The notes under the pieces: model-generated | What the model was told of the DNA's origin: nothing | Databases searched by the model: none | Seen by the model: the letters and a program-made list of their open reading frames with translations, nothing else | Program-made: the position numbers and the translations under genes | In this document: positions 41,279 to 52,908 of the stretch, one piece after another | Layout: the number at the start of each line of letters is the position of its first letter | How positions within the stretch are numbered: the first letter of the stretch is position 1 | DNA from: a virus | Strand: one strand, 5' to 3' | IMG/VR virus record: IMGVR_UViG_3300032092_000011 | Span: 1-64,000 of that record | Length of the DNA: 64,000 bases

Positions 41279-41946
41279 TAGAATTCAGGTATACCACCAA
41301 TTTTTTTAGCTCTGTTTCTCCAAAGATTTAAAACCGTTTCTTTATCTTTTTGATCTAGTTCTTGCGTATTTAAATATCTATCTACTGTATTTATCATTTT
41401 CTCTCTGCGCTTTCTACTCTCAAATCTAAGACATTGTATATTTGCATCAACCTCTTTTGGAAGCATTAGATATTCCGTTTTTCCCATTAATCCACTCTCA
41501 ATCATGATTCTCAATATATCATCATTTTCAAAGGGTTTTCCATTTTTATAATTAGGACCATCTTGTGTTATATGTTCAATCTCATGTCGAATAACGCTAC
41601 ATAGATAATAATAGATTTCTTCCCAATATTCTGGCAACCAAGAAGGATCTACCATAAAATAGATTTGAATAAAAGGCGTTGTAGGATCTCCATCATCATC
41701 CTCATCTCTTCCATCTGCTCCAGTCTGATCAAGTATTTCAAATTTATCACCCTTAAAGTAAATATCGCAATAAATATCAAATTCTAAATCTTCTTCGATT
41801 TGGTCAAAATAAGAAGATTCTAACTTTCCATCTTTAAAGTCTTTTAACCAAAAAGAAAACGCCGAAGCTGCTATTCTCGATGAAAGTCGATCATAGTAAC
41901 TCCGGCGTCTAGATTTATTCTTATTGATATTATTTACATAGTCCAT
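41278..41946 (-). CDS. putative zinc metallopeptidase (HExxH), 222 aa
   Basis: The segment LCSVIRHEIEHITQDGP holds an HExxH zinc motif at about residue 130. MLPKEVDANIQCLRFESRKR offers a downstream Glu as third ligand. The N-terminal half is acidic, with FEILDQTGADGRDEDDDGD. It is not assigned to a known peptidase family. A role in virion maturation or in host cleavage is open. The ATG at 41946 is chosen over a TTG one codon earlier. Confidence 0.68.
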   Translation of the reverse strand: MDYVNNINKNKSRRRSYYDRLSSRIAASAFSFWLKDFKDGKLESSYFDQIEEDLEFDIYCDIYFKGDKFEILDQTGADGRDEDDDGDPTTPFIQIYFMVDPSWLPEYWEEIYYYLCSVIRHEIEHITQDGPNYKNGKPFENDDILRIMIESGLMGKTEYLMLPKEVDANIQCLRFESRKRREKMINTVDRYLNTQELDQKDKETVLNLWRNRAKKIGGIPEF

Positions 41947-41957
41947 CAATAATTATA

Positions 41958-44900
41958 TTAGCAATCTAACTTTAGTTTCTCAATTTCTTGATAAAGTTCT
42001 TTAATTGCTTGAATTAAAATAGGAATTAATCCATCATAAATCACAGCTTTATATTCACTATTTGGTATATTTTTAACTAGATCAGGTACAATCTGTTCAA
42101 GCTCTTGTGCAATTACACCATAACTTAATTGTCCTGATTTATCTGGTGCCTTTCTAAGCATTTCTTCGCTCCAGTTATATGTAACACCATCAATACGCAT
42201 AATTAAATCTAACGCATTCTTAATAACCTCTATATTTGTCTTTAATCTAGCATCTGAAGAAATAGTTACATCAGAAAATGTTGGTGATGAATTAGTATTT
42301 ACATATTGGTTCATTGCCGACGCATAAACGTTTGAAGTTCCTGTTGGGCCTGTAGGACCTGTAGGACCTGTAGGACCTGTTGGACCAGGACCTCCATTAG
42401 AACCCGCAGGGCCGGTTGCACCTTGAGGACCAGTTGGGCCTGTAGGACCTGTAGGACCAGGACCTCCAGCTGAACCATCTCTACCAGTTGCACCTTGAGG
42501 ACCAGTTGGGCCTGTTGCTCCGGTTCCACCAGTTCCACCAGTAGGACCAGTTGCGCCTTGAGGACCAGTTGGGCCTGTAGGACCAGTTGCTCCTTGTGCT
42601 CCAGTCGAACCATTAGTACCATTAGTACCGGCAGGTCCAGTAGGACCAGTAGGACCTTGTCTACCTTGAGGACCTAGTGGGCCAGTTCCACCAGTCGCAC
42701 CAGTTGCTCCTTGAGCTCCAGTTCCTCCAGTTCCACCAGTCGGACCAGTTGCTCCTTGGGGACCGGTTGCTCCAGTTCCACCAGTTGAACCGGTAAAACC
42801 TTGAGGACCAATCGGGCCAGTAGGACCTGTTGGACCGGGACCTCCGGCTGAACCATCTCTACCAGTTGCACCTTGAAGACCAGTAGGACCTGTAGGACCA
42901 GTTGCTCCAGTTCCACCGGTTGGGCCTGTTGCGCCTTGAGGACCAATCGGGCCAGTAGGACCAGTTGCACCCTGTATACCAGTTGCACCAGTTCCACCAG
43001 TAGGACCTGTAAAACCTTGAGGACCAGTTGCTCCAGTTCCACCAGTCGAACCAGTTGCTCCTTGAGGTCCGGTTGAACCAGTATCTCCTTTAATACCAGT
43101 AGGACCTTGATTACCTTGAGGACCAGTTGCTCCTGTATTTCCAGTAATACCAGTAGGACCTTGATTACCTTGAGGACCAGTTGCTCCTGTATTTCCAGTA
43201 ATACCAGTAGGACCTTGATTACCTTGAGGACCTGTATTTCCTTGTAATCCAGTAGGACCTTGATTACCTTGAGGACCGGTTGGACCTTGACGACCTTGTG
43301 AACCAATTGGTCCAGTTGGTCCAGTTGGTCCAACTAAATTAATTGAAAGAAACCAAAGTTCTCCATCCCATTGATATAATCTTCCTGTATTTAAATCAAT
43401 ATAAGTTTGTCCAGCAAATTCTCCAAAACCAGATGGATCTCCATATCCTGATGTTGATCCATTAAATCCATTTGGTCCTGTTGCTCCAGTCCCACCATCG
43501 TTACCAGTTGGACCAGTTGGACCTTGTCTACCTTGTGCTCCAATAACTCCTTGCGGACCGGTAGGTCCTTGGTTACCTTGTGCTCCAGTAGTTCCTTGAA
43601 GACCAGTTGGACCTTGATTACCTTGTGCTCCAGTAGTTCCTTGTAATCCAGTAGGGCCTTGATTTCCTTGTGCTCCAGTAGTTCCTTGTAATCCAGTTGG
43701 GCCTTGGTTACCTTGAGCTCCAGTATTTCCTTGAGGTCCAATAGATCCTTGAATACCTTGAGATCCAATAGATCCTTGAATACCTTGAAGACCTTGAAGA
43801 CCGGTAGATCCTTGAATACCTTGAAGACCAGTAGATCCTTGAATACCTTGAAGACCAGTAGATCCTTGAATACCTTGAGCACCGGTATCACCCTTATCGC
43901 CAGTTGTTGTAAATGTTACAATTATATTTTCATTATCATTCCACGGGCCAGTTAAAGGTCCATCTACATAAGAAACTGGAATATCAAAATGATTTCCATG
44001 ATGAATATGTGATGCTGTAATAGCGTAAATTATATATGATGAGTTATTGCTCTCTTGTGTTAATTTAATATAACCTTTAACAGCACTTGTTGAATCATCA
44101 ATTGTTTGTAAAAAACTGCTAATATCTGTTGCAAGTCTATCGACACCTGAAATACCTAACAAAGTAGCAGCTCGAACATCATCACTAGTTATTAATATGT
44201 AACCGTCTGTTATATTTTCAATAAAAGTTTCGGTATCAAATCTATAATAAAAAGAAGCTCCACCAAAACTACCATCACGACCCTGATTACCTTGAGCTCC
44301 TACAGTTCCTTGTAAACCAGTCGGCCCTTGGTTACCTTGAGCTCCTACAGTTCCTTGTAAACCAGTCGGCCCTTGGTTACCTTGTGCTCCAGTAGTTCCT
44401 TGTAAACCGGTTGGACCTTGATTTCCTTGTAAACCAGTCGGTCCTTGATTACCCTGTGCTCCAGTAATTCCTTGTAAACCAGTCGGTCCTTGATTTCCTT
44501 GTGCTCCAGTAGTTCCTTGTAAACCAGTAATACCAGTCGGACCTTGATTACCTTGTGCTCCAGTAGTTCCTTGTAAACCAGTTGGACCTTGATTACCTTG
44601 TGCTCCAGTAGTTCCTTGTAATCCAGTTGGGCCTTGGTTACCTTGTGGACCAGTAATTCCTTGTAATCCAGTCGGTCCTTGGTTACCTTGTGGACCAGTA
44701 GGACCTTGACGGCCTTGAGAACCTGTAGCGCCTTGAGAGCCAGTAGCTCCAACCATATCAAATGAATAAACCCAAGTTTCTCCATCCCAAAAATATGCTC
44801 TACCAGTATTAATATCAATGTATGTCTGTCCATAAAAGTCTCCTTGTATTGAAGGAAGACCTTGAAAAGATAAAGTACCATTATATCCATTATTTCCTAT

Positions 44901-46334
44901 CGGACCCTGCACGCCCTGTGCTCCTGTATTTCCTTGATAACCAATAATACCTTGAAGACCCTGTGTTCCAACGGCACCTTGCGCTCCTGTTGCTCCTTGA
45001 TTTCCTTCAAGACCAGTAGGACCTTGACGACCTTGAGAACCCTGTACACCATCTATACCATCTCGACCCATGTCACCTTGAGGACCGGTAAATCCTTGGT
45101 CTCCTTGCCATCCCATCGAACCCATATCACCTTGAGGACCTGTCATACCCATGTCACCTTGAGGACCGGTAAATCCTTGGTCTCCTTGCCATCCCATCGA
45201 ACCCATGTCACCTTGAGGACCTGTCATACCCATGTCACCTTGAGGACCGGTAAATCCTTGGTCTCCTTGCCATCCCATCGGACCTATATCACCTTGAGGA
45301 CCTGTCATACCCATATCACCTTGAGGACCTGATGGACCTTGAATACCTGCAGCTCCTTGAACAGACATATCAGTAATATATGTCCATGAACCATTCCATA
45401 AATAGAGTGCTCCATAATCTGGATCTGTTTGGTCTAGCGCTCCTGCAACTAATCCAAATTGACCAATTGGGGTTTCAGTATATGATAATAAATTGTCTAA
45501 TGTATTAAATATTTGATGAATAATAAAACCTTGTCCACTAGCACCCTGAGAACCATCAGTACCACGATCACCTTGAGAACCTGCAGCACCTTGAGCACCG
45601 GTTGCTCCTTGAGCACCTGTTGCTCCTTGTGGACCTGTTGCTCCTTGAGCACCGTCATTTCCACCTTCACCCTGAATAGAAGGACCAGTAGGACCTTGAG
45701 GACCCCTAATATTTCCTTCTTGAAGCCAGTTATCTCCATCCCATTCATATAAATCGCCAGTATCAATGTCTATATACTGATCATTTCTAATAGGATTTGG
45801 GATAAGAACTGGTGTTTGAGGTATACCGCTTCCTGAATACCATTTAGAACCATCTTCTCCCGCAGCGCCTTGTACTCCCGCAGCGCCTTGTGTTCCTATA
45901 GAACCCTGTGCTCCTATTTCACCCTGTGCTCCTGTTGCTCCTTGTGCTCCATCTAATCCAGATCCACCTTCAAGAATTGTCCAAATACCGTTTCCTCCAT
46001 ATACTAAATTATATGCAGTGTATGGAACATCCATTGAAGAATATCCAATTGAATTGATATTAACACCATTTATAATTATATTAGCTGTTTCATCAGGATG
46101 CCTGATGATTTTAGGACCTCCATTGCTAATGACTCCATTAGGATCGCTAATAGAGAATGTCATTCCTGGTAAGAGTTTAATTCTACCAGATTGAACAGTT
46201 CTAGGAAGTCTAATATAAAAATCAGGACCGCCTGTTCCAGGCCCTAATATAAATTCTGAACTTGTTAATGGAAGGACATAATATGGTTGTCCACCTGTTG
46301 AAGTAATGGTACTAACATTAGTAAATGCTGACAT
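41958..46334 (-). CDS. giant collagen-like tail fibre with S74 end, 1458 aa
   Basis: A beta-rich head ([20 protein letters not shown] and following ~115 residues) precedes interrupted Gly-X-Y tracts. These tracts are rich in GPTGLQG, GTTGAQG, GNQGPTG and GDMGMTG units. Small globular inserts interrupt them, such as [20 protein letters not shown] and repeated YIDxxTGxxYxWxGxxW modules. The end ([38 protein letters not shown]) is an S74 chaperone domain that directs trimerisation and self-cleavage. It is a likely receptor-binding long fibre. Confidence 0.92.
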   Translation of the reverse strand: MSAFTNVSTITSTGGQPYYVLPLTSSEFILGPGTGGPDFYIRLPRTVQSGRIKLLPGMTFSISDPNGVISNGGPKIIRHPDETANIIINGVNINSIGYSSMDVPYTAYNLVYGGNGIWTILEGGSGLDGAQGATGAQGEIGAQGSIGTQGAAGVQGAAGEDGSKWYSGSGIPQTPVLIPNPIRNDQYIDIDTGDLYEWDGDNWLQEGNIRGPQGPTGPSIQGEGGNDGAQGATGPQGATGAQGATGAQGAAGSQGDRGTDGSQGASGQGFIIHQIFNTLDNLLSYTETPIGQFGLVAGALDQTDPDYGALYLWNGSWTYITDMSVQGAAGIQGPSGPQGDMGMTGPQGDIGPMGWQGDQGFTGPQGDMGMTGPQGDMGSMGWQGDQGFTGPQGDMGMTGPQGDMGSMGWQGDQGFTGPQGDMGRDGIDGVQGSQGRQGPTGLEGNQGATGAQGAVGTQGLQGIIGYQGNTGAQGVQGPIGNNGYNGTLSFQGLPSIQGDFYGQTYIDINTGRAYFWDGETWVYSFDMVGATGSQGATGSQGRQGPTGPQGNQGPTGLQGITGPQGNQGPTGLQGTTGAQGNQGPTGLQGTTGAQGNQGPTGITGLQGTTGAQGNQGPTGLQGITGAQGNQGPTGLQGNQGPTGLQGTTGAQGNQGPTGLQGTVGAQGNQGPTGLQGTVGAQGNQGRDGSFGGASFYYRFDTETFIENITDGYILITSDDVRAATLLGISGVDRLATDISSFLQTIDDSTSAVKGYIKLTQESNNSSYIIYAITASHIHHGNHFDIPVSYVDGPLTGPWNDNENIIVTFTTTGDKGDTGAQGIQGSTGLQGIQGSTGLQGIQGSTGLQGLQGIQGSIGSQGIQGSIGPQGNTGAQGNQGPTGLQGTTGAQGNQGPTGLQGTTGAQGNQGPTGLQGTTGAQGNQGPTGPQGVIGAQGRQGPTGPTGNDGGTGATGPNGFNGSTSGYGDPSGFGEFAGQTYIDLNTGRLYQWDGELWFLSINLVGPTGPTGPIGSQGRQGPTGPQGNQGPTGLQGNTGPQGNQGPTGITGNTGATGPQGNQGPTGITGNTGATGPQGNQGPTGIKGDTGSTGPQGATGSTGGTGATGPQGFTGPTGGTGATGIQGATGPTGPIGPQGATGPTGGTGATGPTGPTGLQGATGRDGSAGGPGPTGPTGPIGPQGFTGSTGGTGATGPQGATGPTGGTGGTGAQGATGATGGTGPLGPQGRQGPTGPTGPAGTNGTNGSTGAQGATGPTGPTGPQGATGPTGGTGGTGATGPTGPQGATGRDGSAGGPGPTGPTGPTGPQGATGPAGSNGGPGPTGPTGPTGPTGPTGTSNVYASAMNQYVNTNSSPTFSDVTISSDARLKTNIEVIKNALDLIMRIDGVTYNWSEEMLRKAPDKSGQLSYGVIAQELEQIVPDLVKNIPNSEYKAVIYDGLIPILIQAIKELYQEIEKLKLDC
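42335..45970 (-). repeat. collagen Gly-X-Y coding repeats of second fibre
   Basis: Nine-base units and longer near-identical blocks encode Gly-X-Y triplets. One subset (about 45070-45330) repeats a unit of about 108 bases encoding [18 protein letters not shown] three times. Unique inserts occur near 43330-43460, 43890-44275, 44755-44880, 45365-45535 and 45715-45855. Confidence 0.88.
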
Positions 46335-46392
46335 TTAAAGTGACGTATTTTTGGTATCTTTACTATGTATCTATCCCTAAAAATAAGTTAAA

Positions 46393-46452
46393 AATTTAGA
46401 ATTATCCTAAATTCTAAATTGAGAATGCCTAAGACTAGTCTTAGGCATTCTC
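46393..46452 (-). terminator. tandem perfect hairpins between the two giant fibre genes
   Basis: GAGAATGCCTAAGA-CTAG-TCTTAGGCATTCTC (46421-46452) is a perfect 14-bp-stem hairpin. Next to it, AATTTAGAATT (46393-46403) pairs with AATTCTAAATT (46410-46420), with a short T run after it on the minus strand. Together they end the transcript of the 46473 fibre gene. Confidence 0.88.
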
Positions 46453-46472
46453 TTTATACTAATTTTGTATTA

Positions 46473-49400
46473 TTAGTATGGACTTATAGTCGGCATATTA
46501 AATACAATAATATTAGGAACTTGTGAATTTGGGGGTAATTGAATCCAACCGCCTTGAGGATCAATACCACCAGAAATACAATTTGAACCAACATAATAGT
46601 TATCAACTGCATTTACATCATTCCATAATGATAAGTGTAATCCAGTTGGTGAGTGCATATAAACAGAATCTAATAAAATGCTTCTATCTTGAGTACCTAC
46701 TTGCGGTGCAGTTAAGATAAATCCACCACCTGAAACAATATCCATTGATGTTTGATGCAATATAATTCTATGTTTTATTGAACCGTTTTGAGTTTCTCTA
46801 ATAATCCATGAATTTAATGCTGCATAACCCGTACCTACGTCTGGTGTTGATTCTATATCATAGCCTTGATGATTAAGTTTTAGTGTTGATGATTTAGAAC
46901 TAATAGTTCCACTAATCAATCTAATAACTGAAGACCAACCTTGTGCTGTTGAAAATAATTCTAAATGACAATTATCAACGAATAAATCGGCATTTACAAC
47001 TTCAACAACAACGCCATCCATAAATCCAGAATCGCTGCAATCAACTTTAACATAAATATCATTTAATGATATTATCATTTCCGATCCATCGTTACCTTGA
47101 ATTAATCCTCTACCATTAACATATATTTTGCTTTGACTTCTTCCGCCTCCCTTTATTTTAAATTCAGCACCGTTGTTTATTTCGAATATACATGAAAGTT
47201 GACCACCTACTGCATTAATTCTTACATTTGGTGAAAGATTTAAAGCAACAGTACCGATAATATCGATTGGATTTGTAGCTGACATGCCGTAAATACCAGG
47301 ATTTACGTAAACTTCATATCTTGTAATACTATTTGTTATACAATATCCCATTGCTCCTTCAATAGTTGCCCATGGATTTGTAGGATCTCCTAATACAGCA
47401 GTACCATCGTTACCATTTGGATCAACATATAATATTTGATCGTATAATACTGAGAATCCAACTCCATTAGAACCTTGTGCTCCAGTTGGACCTTGGTTAC
47501 CTTGTGCACCACTAGTTCCATTAATACCTTGGAAACCTAAAGGACCTTGATTTCCTTGAGGACCCGCAATACCCTGAGCTCCGGTTGGACCTTGACGACC
47601 TTGAGAACCTTGAGCTCCCGTAGAACCTTGTGCGCCAATTGTATTAAATGAGAAATCCCAATTTCCACCATTCCAAGTATAAAAATCACCAGTTAATACA
47701 TCAATATATGTTTGACCTACAAATGATCCTATTACATTATTACTATTAGGATCTCCATTTCCAGAAAGTGTGCCACTAGCACCATTATCACCCTGTGATC
47801 CAGTGTTTCCTTGAGGACCAGTTGGACCTTGTACACCTTGTAAACCTTGAGGACCGGTTGGACCTTGTCTACCCTGTGCTCCCGTCGAACCAGTATCTCC
47901 TTGAGCTCCAGTCGGACCTTGACGACCTTGAGAACCTTGAGCTCCTGCAGAACCTTGAGCTCCAGTAGAACCTTGAGCTCCAGAACTACCAACAGAACCT
48001 TTAATATTTCCTTGAGGAATCCAGTTTGCTCCGTCCCATTCATAAACATCGCCATTGTCTAAATCTAACCAATGTTCTCCAATAATGAATATTCCTGGAT
48101 TGTATGCTCCTGGAGGTACTCCATTTTCAGAATACCACTTAATAACTTCACCAGTCGAACCTTGTGCTCCTGCAGAACCTTGTGCTCCAGTTGGACCTTG
48201 AATTCCTTGAATACCAGTTGAACCTTGCGGGCCATGATCTCCCTGGAATCCTTTTTCTCCTTGTGGACCCGTTAAACCCTGAGGACCTGTTGAACCTTGA
48301 ATACCAGTAGGTCCTTGATTTCCTTGAGGACCTGAAATACCTTGATTTCCTTGAGGACCTAAAGGACCTTGATTTCCTTGAGGACCTGCAACACCTTGAG
48401 AACCAGTTGGACCTTGAACTCCAGCTGCACCAACAACCGACATATCAGTAATATAAGTCCATTGCGCACCATCCCAAAGATATAATTTACCATAATCTGG
48501 ATCGCTTGGATCTAAACTTCCTGCAACTAAACCAAATTCTCCGGCCGGAGTTGAGGTATCTGATAATAAACTATTCAAATCATTATAGATTTGATTAATA
48601 TGGAATCCTTGACCAACATCACCTTGGAATCCTTGAGCTCCAATTGAACCTTGCGCTCCAGTTGGACCTTGGTTACCTTGGTTACCTTGAGCTCCAGTTG
48701 GACCTTGGTTACCTTGAGCTCCAGTTGCTCCTTGAAGACCGGTTGGACCTTGGTTACCTTGAGCTCCAGTTGCTCCTTGAAGACCGGTTGGACCTTGGTT
48801 ACCTTGTTGACCGGTTGGACCTTGGTTACCTTGAGCTCCAGTTGCTCCTTGAAGACCGGTTGGACCTTGGTTACCTTGAGAACCCTGTTGACCAGTTGGA
48901 CCTTGGTTACCTTGAGCTCCAGTTGCTCCTTGAAGACCGGTTGGACCTTGGTTACCTTGAGAACCCTGTTGTCCAGTCGGACCTTGATTTCCTTGAGCTC
49001 CAGTCGGACCTTGATTTCCTTGAGCTCCAGTCGGACCTTGATTTCCTTGAGAACCCTGAGGACCAGTAGGACCTTCAGTAGCACCTAACGTTGTAACAAT
49101 ATGTGAATAATCAGCAACACCCTCAGTATAAAACTTAATAGTTCTATTAGCATTATCATCATTTGTTGCAAATATTTCAACTAATACTTTATCAGTTGGG
49201 TCAACATATTTAGTTGTTATAAATAGATCTTGGTAAACATCAACAATTGTGGTTGCATTTGTGTCCCATCCAATTAAATGTGCATTCGTTGTTCCCCAAA
49301 CTTGTAAAACATTACCATTTGGATCAGTTCTTGATACTTTTACGTATACTTGAATATTATCATTTACCGATGCTTTTGTAAAGTGCATTTTAAATTGCTG

Positions 49401-51413
49401 AATTCCCGCCGGAACAAGCGCAACGCCTAATCCAACGGGTGTTAAGAATTTAGTTACTAATGCATCTGATTGTAGAGCAGTAAGATTCGTTGTAACAGTT
49501 TGTTGAGCTCCAGAAACTGGAATCGGAGATATTTCATTAATATCATTTGCTCCTCCTCCATTATTAACAAGAACAACCGACTCATTCATATAGAATGTTT
49601 GTCCGCTTGACGAACCTCTATCACCTTGGAATCCTTGAGGACCTTGATTTCCTTGAGGACCAGTAACTCCCTGCAATCCTGTTGAACCTTGTAAACCAGT
49701 TGGACCTTGATTTCCTTGTGCTCCAGTTGCTCCCTGTGCTCCAGTATCTCCTTGTGCTCCAGTATCTCCTTGAGGACCAGTTGGACCTTGATCACCTTGA
49801 GGTCCTGGAGTACCGGTTACAAACGATATGCTCCAAATATTATTTGAAAATACATCATAATATCCAGATCCTCCTGAAATAAACGTTAAAGCATAAAAAG
49901 CATATGTACCGTAAAAGCTAGAAGTTGTTATTTCGTAAGTTGCATAGCTATTAGCGTCTACAGTATTTGTTAGAATAACCTTAGTTCCGGCGGTAATTGA
50001 AGATAGAAAAGAAGTCTGATCACCGATTGGATTACCATTCACATCAATAGCCTCATTACTTACCAATAATTGAGCAAATCCAGCTAATGTATTACTAGGA
50101 CCACCATTAAAACGGTAATGTGTATTTGATGGATTTCCTCCTATGTAATAATGTAATGTTGTTGATGGAGAATCAATACCTGTATCTCCTTGAGGACCGG
50201 TTTCTCCTTGAGGACCAGTAGGTCCTTGATTTCCTTGATTTCCTTGTGCTCCAGTTGCTCCTTGAGATCCAATAGAACCTTGAGGACCTGTAGGACCTTG
50301 TACACCATCAGCACCTTGAACCGACATATCAGTAATATATTGCCATTGGGCACCATCCCATAAATAGAGTGCTCCATAATTTGGATCATTTTGCGGTAAA
50401 TTACCAGCAACTAAACCAAATTTACCAGGTTGTACATTCTGGCTTGGATTATCAGCTAATAGCAATTGTAGGTCATCATAGATAAAATCAATTTCAAAAC
50501 CATATCCAGTATCACCTTGACTACCTTGTGCTCCAACATTTCCTTGTGCTCCAACATTTCCTTGAGCTCCAGTCGAACCTTGAGGACCTGTTAGACCTTG
50601 AAGACCAGTTGGACCTTGGTTTCCTTGAAACCCAGTTGGACCTTGGTTTCCTTGTGCTCCTAATCCACCTTGAGCACCTACAGAACCTTGAACTCCAGTT
50701 GCTCCCTGCGCTCCAGTATCTCCTTGAGGACCCATTATTGAACCTTGAAGAATCCAGTTTCCATTCTGGAAAATATAAACATTTCCGCTATTAATTTCTA
50801 AATAGTGATCGTTTTCTTCATATGGCTGACCTGTATATACATTAATAGGCTGAGGTTGTATAATATCACTATACCATTTGCTTCCATCAGCACCGCCAAC
50901 ACCTTGAGAACCTACAGCTCCTTGATTACCTATAGAACCTTGAGCTCCTGTATTACCTTGAGCTCCTGTTGCACCAGTTGAACCTTGAGCTCCTGTATTA
51001 CCTTGAGCTCCTGCGGAACCTTGTGGTCCAGTTGGACCTTGTCTACCTTGATAGCCTTGAGTTCCTAAAGGTCCAGTTGCTCCTTGAGCACCAGTATTTC
51101 CTTGAGGACCAGTAGGACCGCCAGATGAAACTGATTCAACATTCCAAAAGTAATTACCGTTAATATCTTGTCTAAATACTAGTGTTTTACCAATATCTGA
51201 ATTAGACATTTCATATTGATCTTCGCCGGTTGCATTACCTCTAATGGCATAATTTTTAATCATTTCTCCAGCAAGAGCAAGATTATAGTCCATTTCTTCG
51301 TGTGTCAATGGACGATCAAAATCCGATGGAATTAATGGAATATAAAAACCATTAACGTCACGATGTTTACCGTGATCGAAACTGTATTCTGTGATTTTCT
51401 TTAATGTAGACAT
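46473..51413 (-). CDS. giant collagen-like fibre with beta-helix tip, 1646 aa
   Basis: The first 100 residues ([40 protein letters not shown]) are a head that probably joins the tail. They are followed by long Gly-X-Y tracts with several inserts: two FGLVAGxLxxxDPxYGxLYLW modules, [12 protein letters not shown]-type modules and two larger beta domains. Unlike the other two fibres, there is no S74 end. The last 300 residues ([13 protein letters not shown], then [13 protein letters not shown] and [12 protein letters not shown]) look like a right-handed parallel beta-helix of pectate-lyase type, as in depolymerising or receptor-binding tips. Largest gene of the window. Confidence 0.9.
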   Translation of the reverse strand: MSTLKKITEYSFDHGKHRDVNGFYIPLIPSDFDRPLTHEEMDYNLALAGEMIKNYAIRGNATGEDQYEMSNSDIGKTLVFRQDINGNYFWNVESVSSGGPTGPQGNTGAQGATGPLGTQGYQGRQGPTGPQGSAGAQGNTGAQGSTGATGAQGNTGAQGSIGNQGAVGSQGVGGADGSKWYSDIIQPQPINVYTGQPYEENDHYLEINSGNVYIFQNGNWILQGSIMGPQGDTGAQGATGVQGSVGAQGGLGAQGNQGPTGFQGNQGPTGLQGLTGPQGSTGAQGNVGAQGNVGAQGSQGDTGYGFEIDFIYDDLQLLLADNPSQNVQPGKFGLVAGNLPQNDPNYGALYLWDGAQWQYITDMSVQGADGVQGPTGPQGSIGSQGATGAQGNQGNQGPTGPQGETGPQGDTGIDSPSTTLHYYIGGNPSNTHYRFNGGPSNTLAGFAQLLVSNEAIDVNGNPIGDQTSFLSSITAGTKVILTNTVDANSYATYEITTSSFYGTYAFYALTFISGGSGYYDVFSNNIWSISFVTGTPGPQGDQGPTGPQGDTGAQGDTGAQGATGAQGNQGPTGLQGSTGLQGVTGPQGNQGPQGFQGDRGSSSGQTFYMNESVVLVNNGGGANDINEISPIPVSGAQQTVTTNLTALQSDALVTKFLTPVGLGVALVPAGIQQFKMHFTKASVNDNIQVYVKVSRTDPNGNVLQVWGTTNAHLIGWDTNATTIVDVYQDLFITTKYVDPTDKVLVEIFATNDDNANRTIKFYTEGVADYSHIVTTLGATEGPTGPQGSQGNQGPTGAQGNQGPTGAQGNQGPTGQQGSQGNQGPTGLQGATGAQGNQGPTGQQGSQGNQGPTGLQGATGAQGNQGPTGQQGNQGPTGLQGATGAQGNQGPTGLQGATGAQGNQGPTGAQGNQGNQGPTGAQGSIGAQGFQGDVGQGFHINQIYNDLNSLLSDTSTPAGEFGLVAGSLDPSDPDYGKLYLWDGAQWTYITDMSVVGAAGVQGPTGSQGVAGPQGNQGPLGPQGNQGISGPQGNQGPTGIQGSTGPQGLTGPQGEKGFQGDHGPQGSTGIQGIQGPTGAQGSAGAQGSTGEVIKWYSENGVPPGAYNPGIFIIGEHWLDLDNGDVYEWDGANWIPQGNIKGSVGSSGAQGSTGAQGSAGAQGSQGRQGPTGAQGDTGSTGAQGRQGPTGPQGLQGVQGPTGPQGNTGSQGDNGASGTLSGNGDPNSNNVIGSFVGQTYIDVLTGDFYTWNGGNWDFSFNTIGAQGSTGAQGSQGRQGPTGAQGIAGPQGNQGPLGFQGINGTSGAQGNQGPTGAQGSNGVGFSVLYDQILYVDPNGNDGTAVLGDPTNPWATIEGAMGYCITNSITRYEVYVNPGIYGMSATNPIDIIGTVALNLSPNVRINAVGGQLSCIFEINNGAEFKIKGGGRSQSKIYVNGRGLIQGNDGSEMIISLNDIYVKVDCSDSGFMDGVVVEVVNADLFVDNCHLELFSTAQGWSSVIRLISGTISSKSSTLKLNHQGYDIESTPDVGTGYAALNSWIIRETQNGSIKHRIILHQTSMDIVSGGGFILTAPQVGTQDRSILLDSVYMHSPTGLHLSLWNDVNAVDNYYVGSNCISGGIDPQGGWIQLPPNSQVPNIIVFNMPTISPY
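47465..51125 (-). repeat. collagen Gly-X-Y coding repeats of third fibre
   Basis: Collagen-coding repeats with especially regular blocks at about 48640-49070. There, [15 protein letters not shown]- and [12 protein letters not shown]-type units recur almost without change. Inserts lie near 47640-47780, 48000-48150, 48420-48610, 49070-49610, 49810-50180, 50310-50520 and 50740-50890. Confidence 0.88.
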
Positions 51414-51421
51414 TAAACTGA

Positions 51422-51943
51422 TTAGTATGTTTTGTATGTATTATATAATTGAAGTATTTCTTCGATTGATGAATTAAACATCTGATGAATATATCCGCAG
51501 TCAATATATTCGCTTTGAGCTTTAATATATTCATCAAGATATAATTCATCATAAATTTTACGAACTTTATTAAGTGTTCTAGTGTATTCAGATAATTGTG
51601 AAAATTGCATTGCATTAATCTTATCCACATCTTTGGAAATCCAACCAGTGCCTTCTCTATATTCGATAAAACGATTAGCTCTATCAACACTAAAATTAAA
51701 ACTTCTTAATGAATATAAACATTGATCGATACAATTTCTTTCAACTGCTGTTCTAGTGGTAATTGGAGCTGTATTTTGTATATAGTCTCCAAGTTCATCC
51801 ATATTCATTTTCACAAGAGTTTTGGTTGAGTTTCTAAACTTGTTTTCTTTCAAAATCATGATTTCATTAACTTCTCCGCCAAATGCTCTAAAATTATCTA
51901 GGTAAATGTACGCTAGAACTAATGTGATTCTATCAACTATCAT
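51422..51943 (-). CDS. hypothetical protein, 173 aa
   Basis: Helical and charged ([40 protein letters not shown]). No family was recognised. It follows the coiled-coil membrane gene by one base and precedes the largest fibre gene, so it could be a tail or assembly protein (inference from position only). Confidence 0.65.
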   Translation of the reverse strand: MIVDRITLVLAYIYLDNFRAFGGEVNEIMILKENKFRNSTKTLVKMNMDELGDYIQNTAPITTRTAVERNCIDQCLYSLRSFNFSVDRANRFIEYREGTGWISKDVDKINAMQFSQLSEYTRTLNKVRKIYDELYLDEYIKAQSEYIDCGYIHQMFNSSIEEILQLYNTYKTY

Positions 51944-51944
51944 A

Positions 51945-52346
51945 TTATTTCACTCCCATATATTTAGTAAAGTAATAAATGATAATAGTACCTATTCCAG
52001 AAAGAAGACCCCATAAAATTTTTGTCGCAGTTGACTTAAATTTCATAAGTTCTTCATGTTCTCTTACCATTTTTTCATAATTATCCTCATCTTTTTCTTT
52101 TTCAATTCGAAAAGATGTGTTTTTATTCACAGCAACAACAATTCCATCATTTGGATTAAGTAGTTGTTTTTTAAGCTCGCGAATTTCATTTTTCATTTCA
52201 TTTTGATTTTCCATTAGGAGTCGAATTGCTGACTCTAATTGAATATACGATGGATCTTCCATCTTACGACGAAATGATTCAAAAGCCTTATATAAGCTCT
52301 CGATTAACTCTTTTGGTGACTGATTGTCTGGATTTTCTGGAAACAC
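51945..52346 (-). CDS. coiled-coil protein with C-terminal membrane anchor (holin/XhlA-like)
   Basis: A long helix (YIQLESAIRLLMENQNEMKN, EIRELKKQL) is followed by one strong C-terminal membrane segment (KILWGLLSGIGTIIIYYFTK). This resembles hemolysin XhlA-type holin partners. The start is a GTG at 52346; a late-type promoter lies at 52371-52383. A lysis role is suggested by the peptidoglycan hydrolase encoded two genes upstream, but is not proven. Confidence 0.62.
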   Translation of the reverse strand: MFPENPDNQSPKELIESLYKAFESFRRKMEDPSYIQLESAIRLLMENQNEMKNEIRELKKQLLNPNDGIVVAVNKNTSFRIEKEKDEDNYEKMVREHEELMKFKSTATKILWGLLSGIGTIIIYYFTKYMGVK

Positions 52347-52370
52347 GATAAGTCCTATTCTTTTTTTATC

Positions 52371-52383
52371 AGTTTATATATTC
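52371..52383 (-). promoter_or_regulatory. late-type promoter variant
   Basis: Minus strand GAATATATAAACT before the GTG start of the coiled-coil membrane gene. Confidence 0.55.
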
Positions 52384-52426
52384 TTGACAAAAAAGAATAG
52401 GACCAGTTAAATGATATATACTTGGC

Positions 52427-52873
52427 TTAATTGTTAGAATCTGAACCGTCTAAATTGGCTCCTACAGCATAGTGTGCCATATATTCTTCACGGCTCATAG
52501 CATGTTGAGATGCTAAATGTGCAATTTGATCGCGATCAAAATTAGGATCTGGAGTTGGAACTTGAACATTTGAAGTTCCAATGTTTTTAACAGACCAAAG
52601 TCCATAAGTTAAAACTTGTGGATTTCCAGCATTAGGATTAGTTACAATAACATCATCTTCAATGCCTTCTTGTAATTTATGAAAATTTTGGCTTGCTTGT
52701 GTAATATAGTTTTCAGCTTTTGCAATATGGTCTTGAATCCAACCTGGAATATCAAATTCCATAGTACCAATTTTACCTTGCAACTCGGTGGCCGCATCAA
52801 TAATAGCCTTTAAACTATTATGTGCCATTGAAACTTCATGGTCTCCAGCTTCTTTAATAAGTTTTTTACTCAT
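52427..52873 (-). CDS. phage virion-associated hypothetical protein, 148 aa
   Basis: Residues of about 16-60 (HNSLKAIIDAATELQGKIGT, DIPGWIQDHIAKAENYITQA) match a helical segment I have seen in structural proteins of marine T4-like phages (the WxQxxIxKAxxYI pattern). A LIKE|A sequence near residue 8 could be a prohead protease site. The C-terminus is Asp/Ser-rich. A late-type promoter lies at 52895-52908. Confidence 0.62.
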   Translation of the reverse strand: MSKKLIKEAGDHEVSMAHNSLKAIIDAATELQGKIGTMEFDIPGWIQDHIAKAENYITQASQNFHKLQEGIEDDVIVTNPNAGNPQVLTYGLWSVKNIGTSNVQVPTPDPNFDRDQIAHLASQHAMSREEYMAHYAVGANLDGSDSNN

Positions 52874-52894
52874 CGGAATTGTATAATTTTTCTA

Positions 52895-52908
52895 TTCTAT
52901 ATATCTTT
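52895..52908 (-). promoter_or_regulatory. late-type promoter
   Basis: Minus strand AAAGATATATAGAA before the 148-aa virion-associated gene. Confidence 0.6.

Noticed and set aside
42335-49070. Regular DNA repeats that might suggest a CRISPR array
   Set aside because: The repeats lie in frame, have no unique spacers of equal length, and encode Gly-X-Y triplets of fibre proteins.
17940-51125. Long open frames on the opposite strand and in other frames of the fibre genes (Ser/Thr- or Leu/Lys/Glu-rich)
   Set aside because: They are shadows of the collagen Gly-X-Y repeat read in other frames, and have no promoter or domain of their own.
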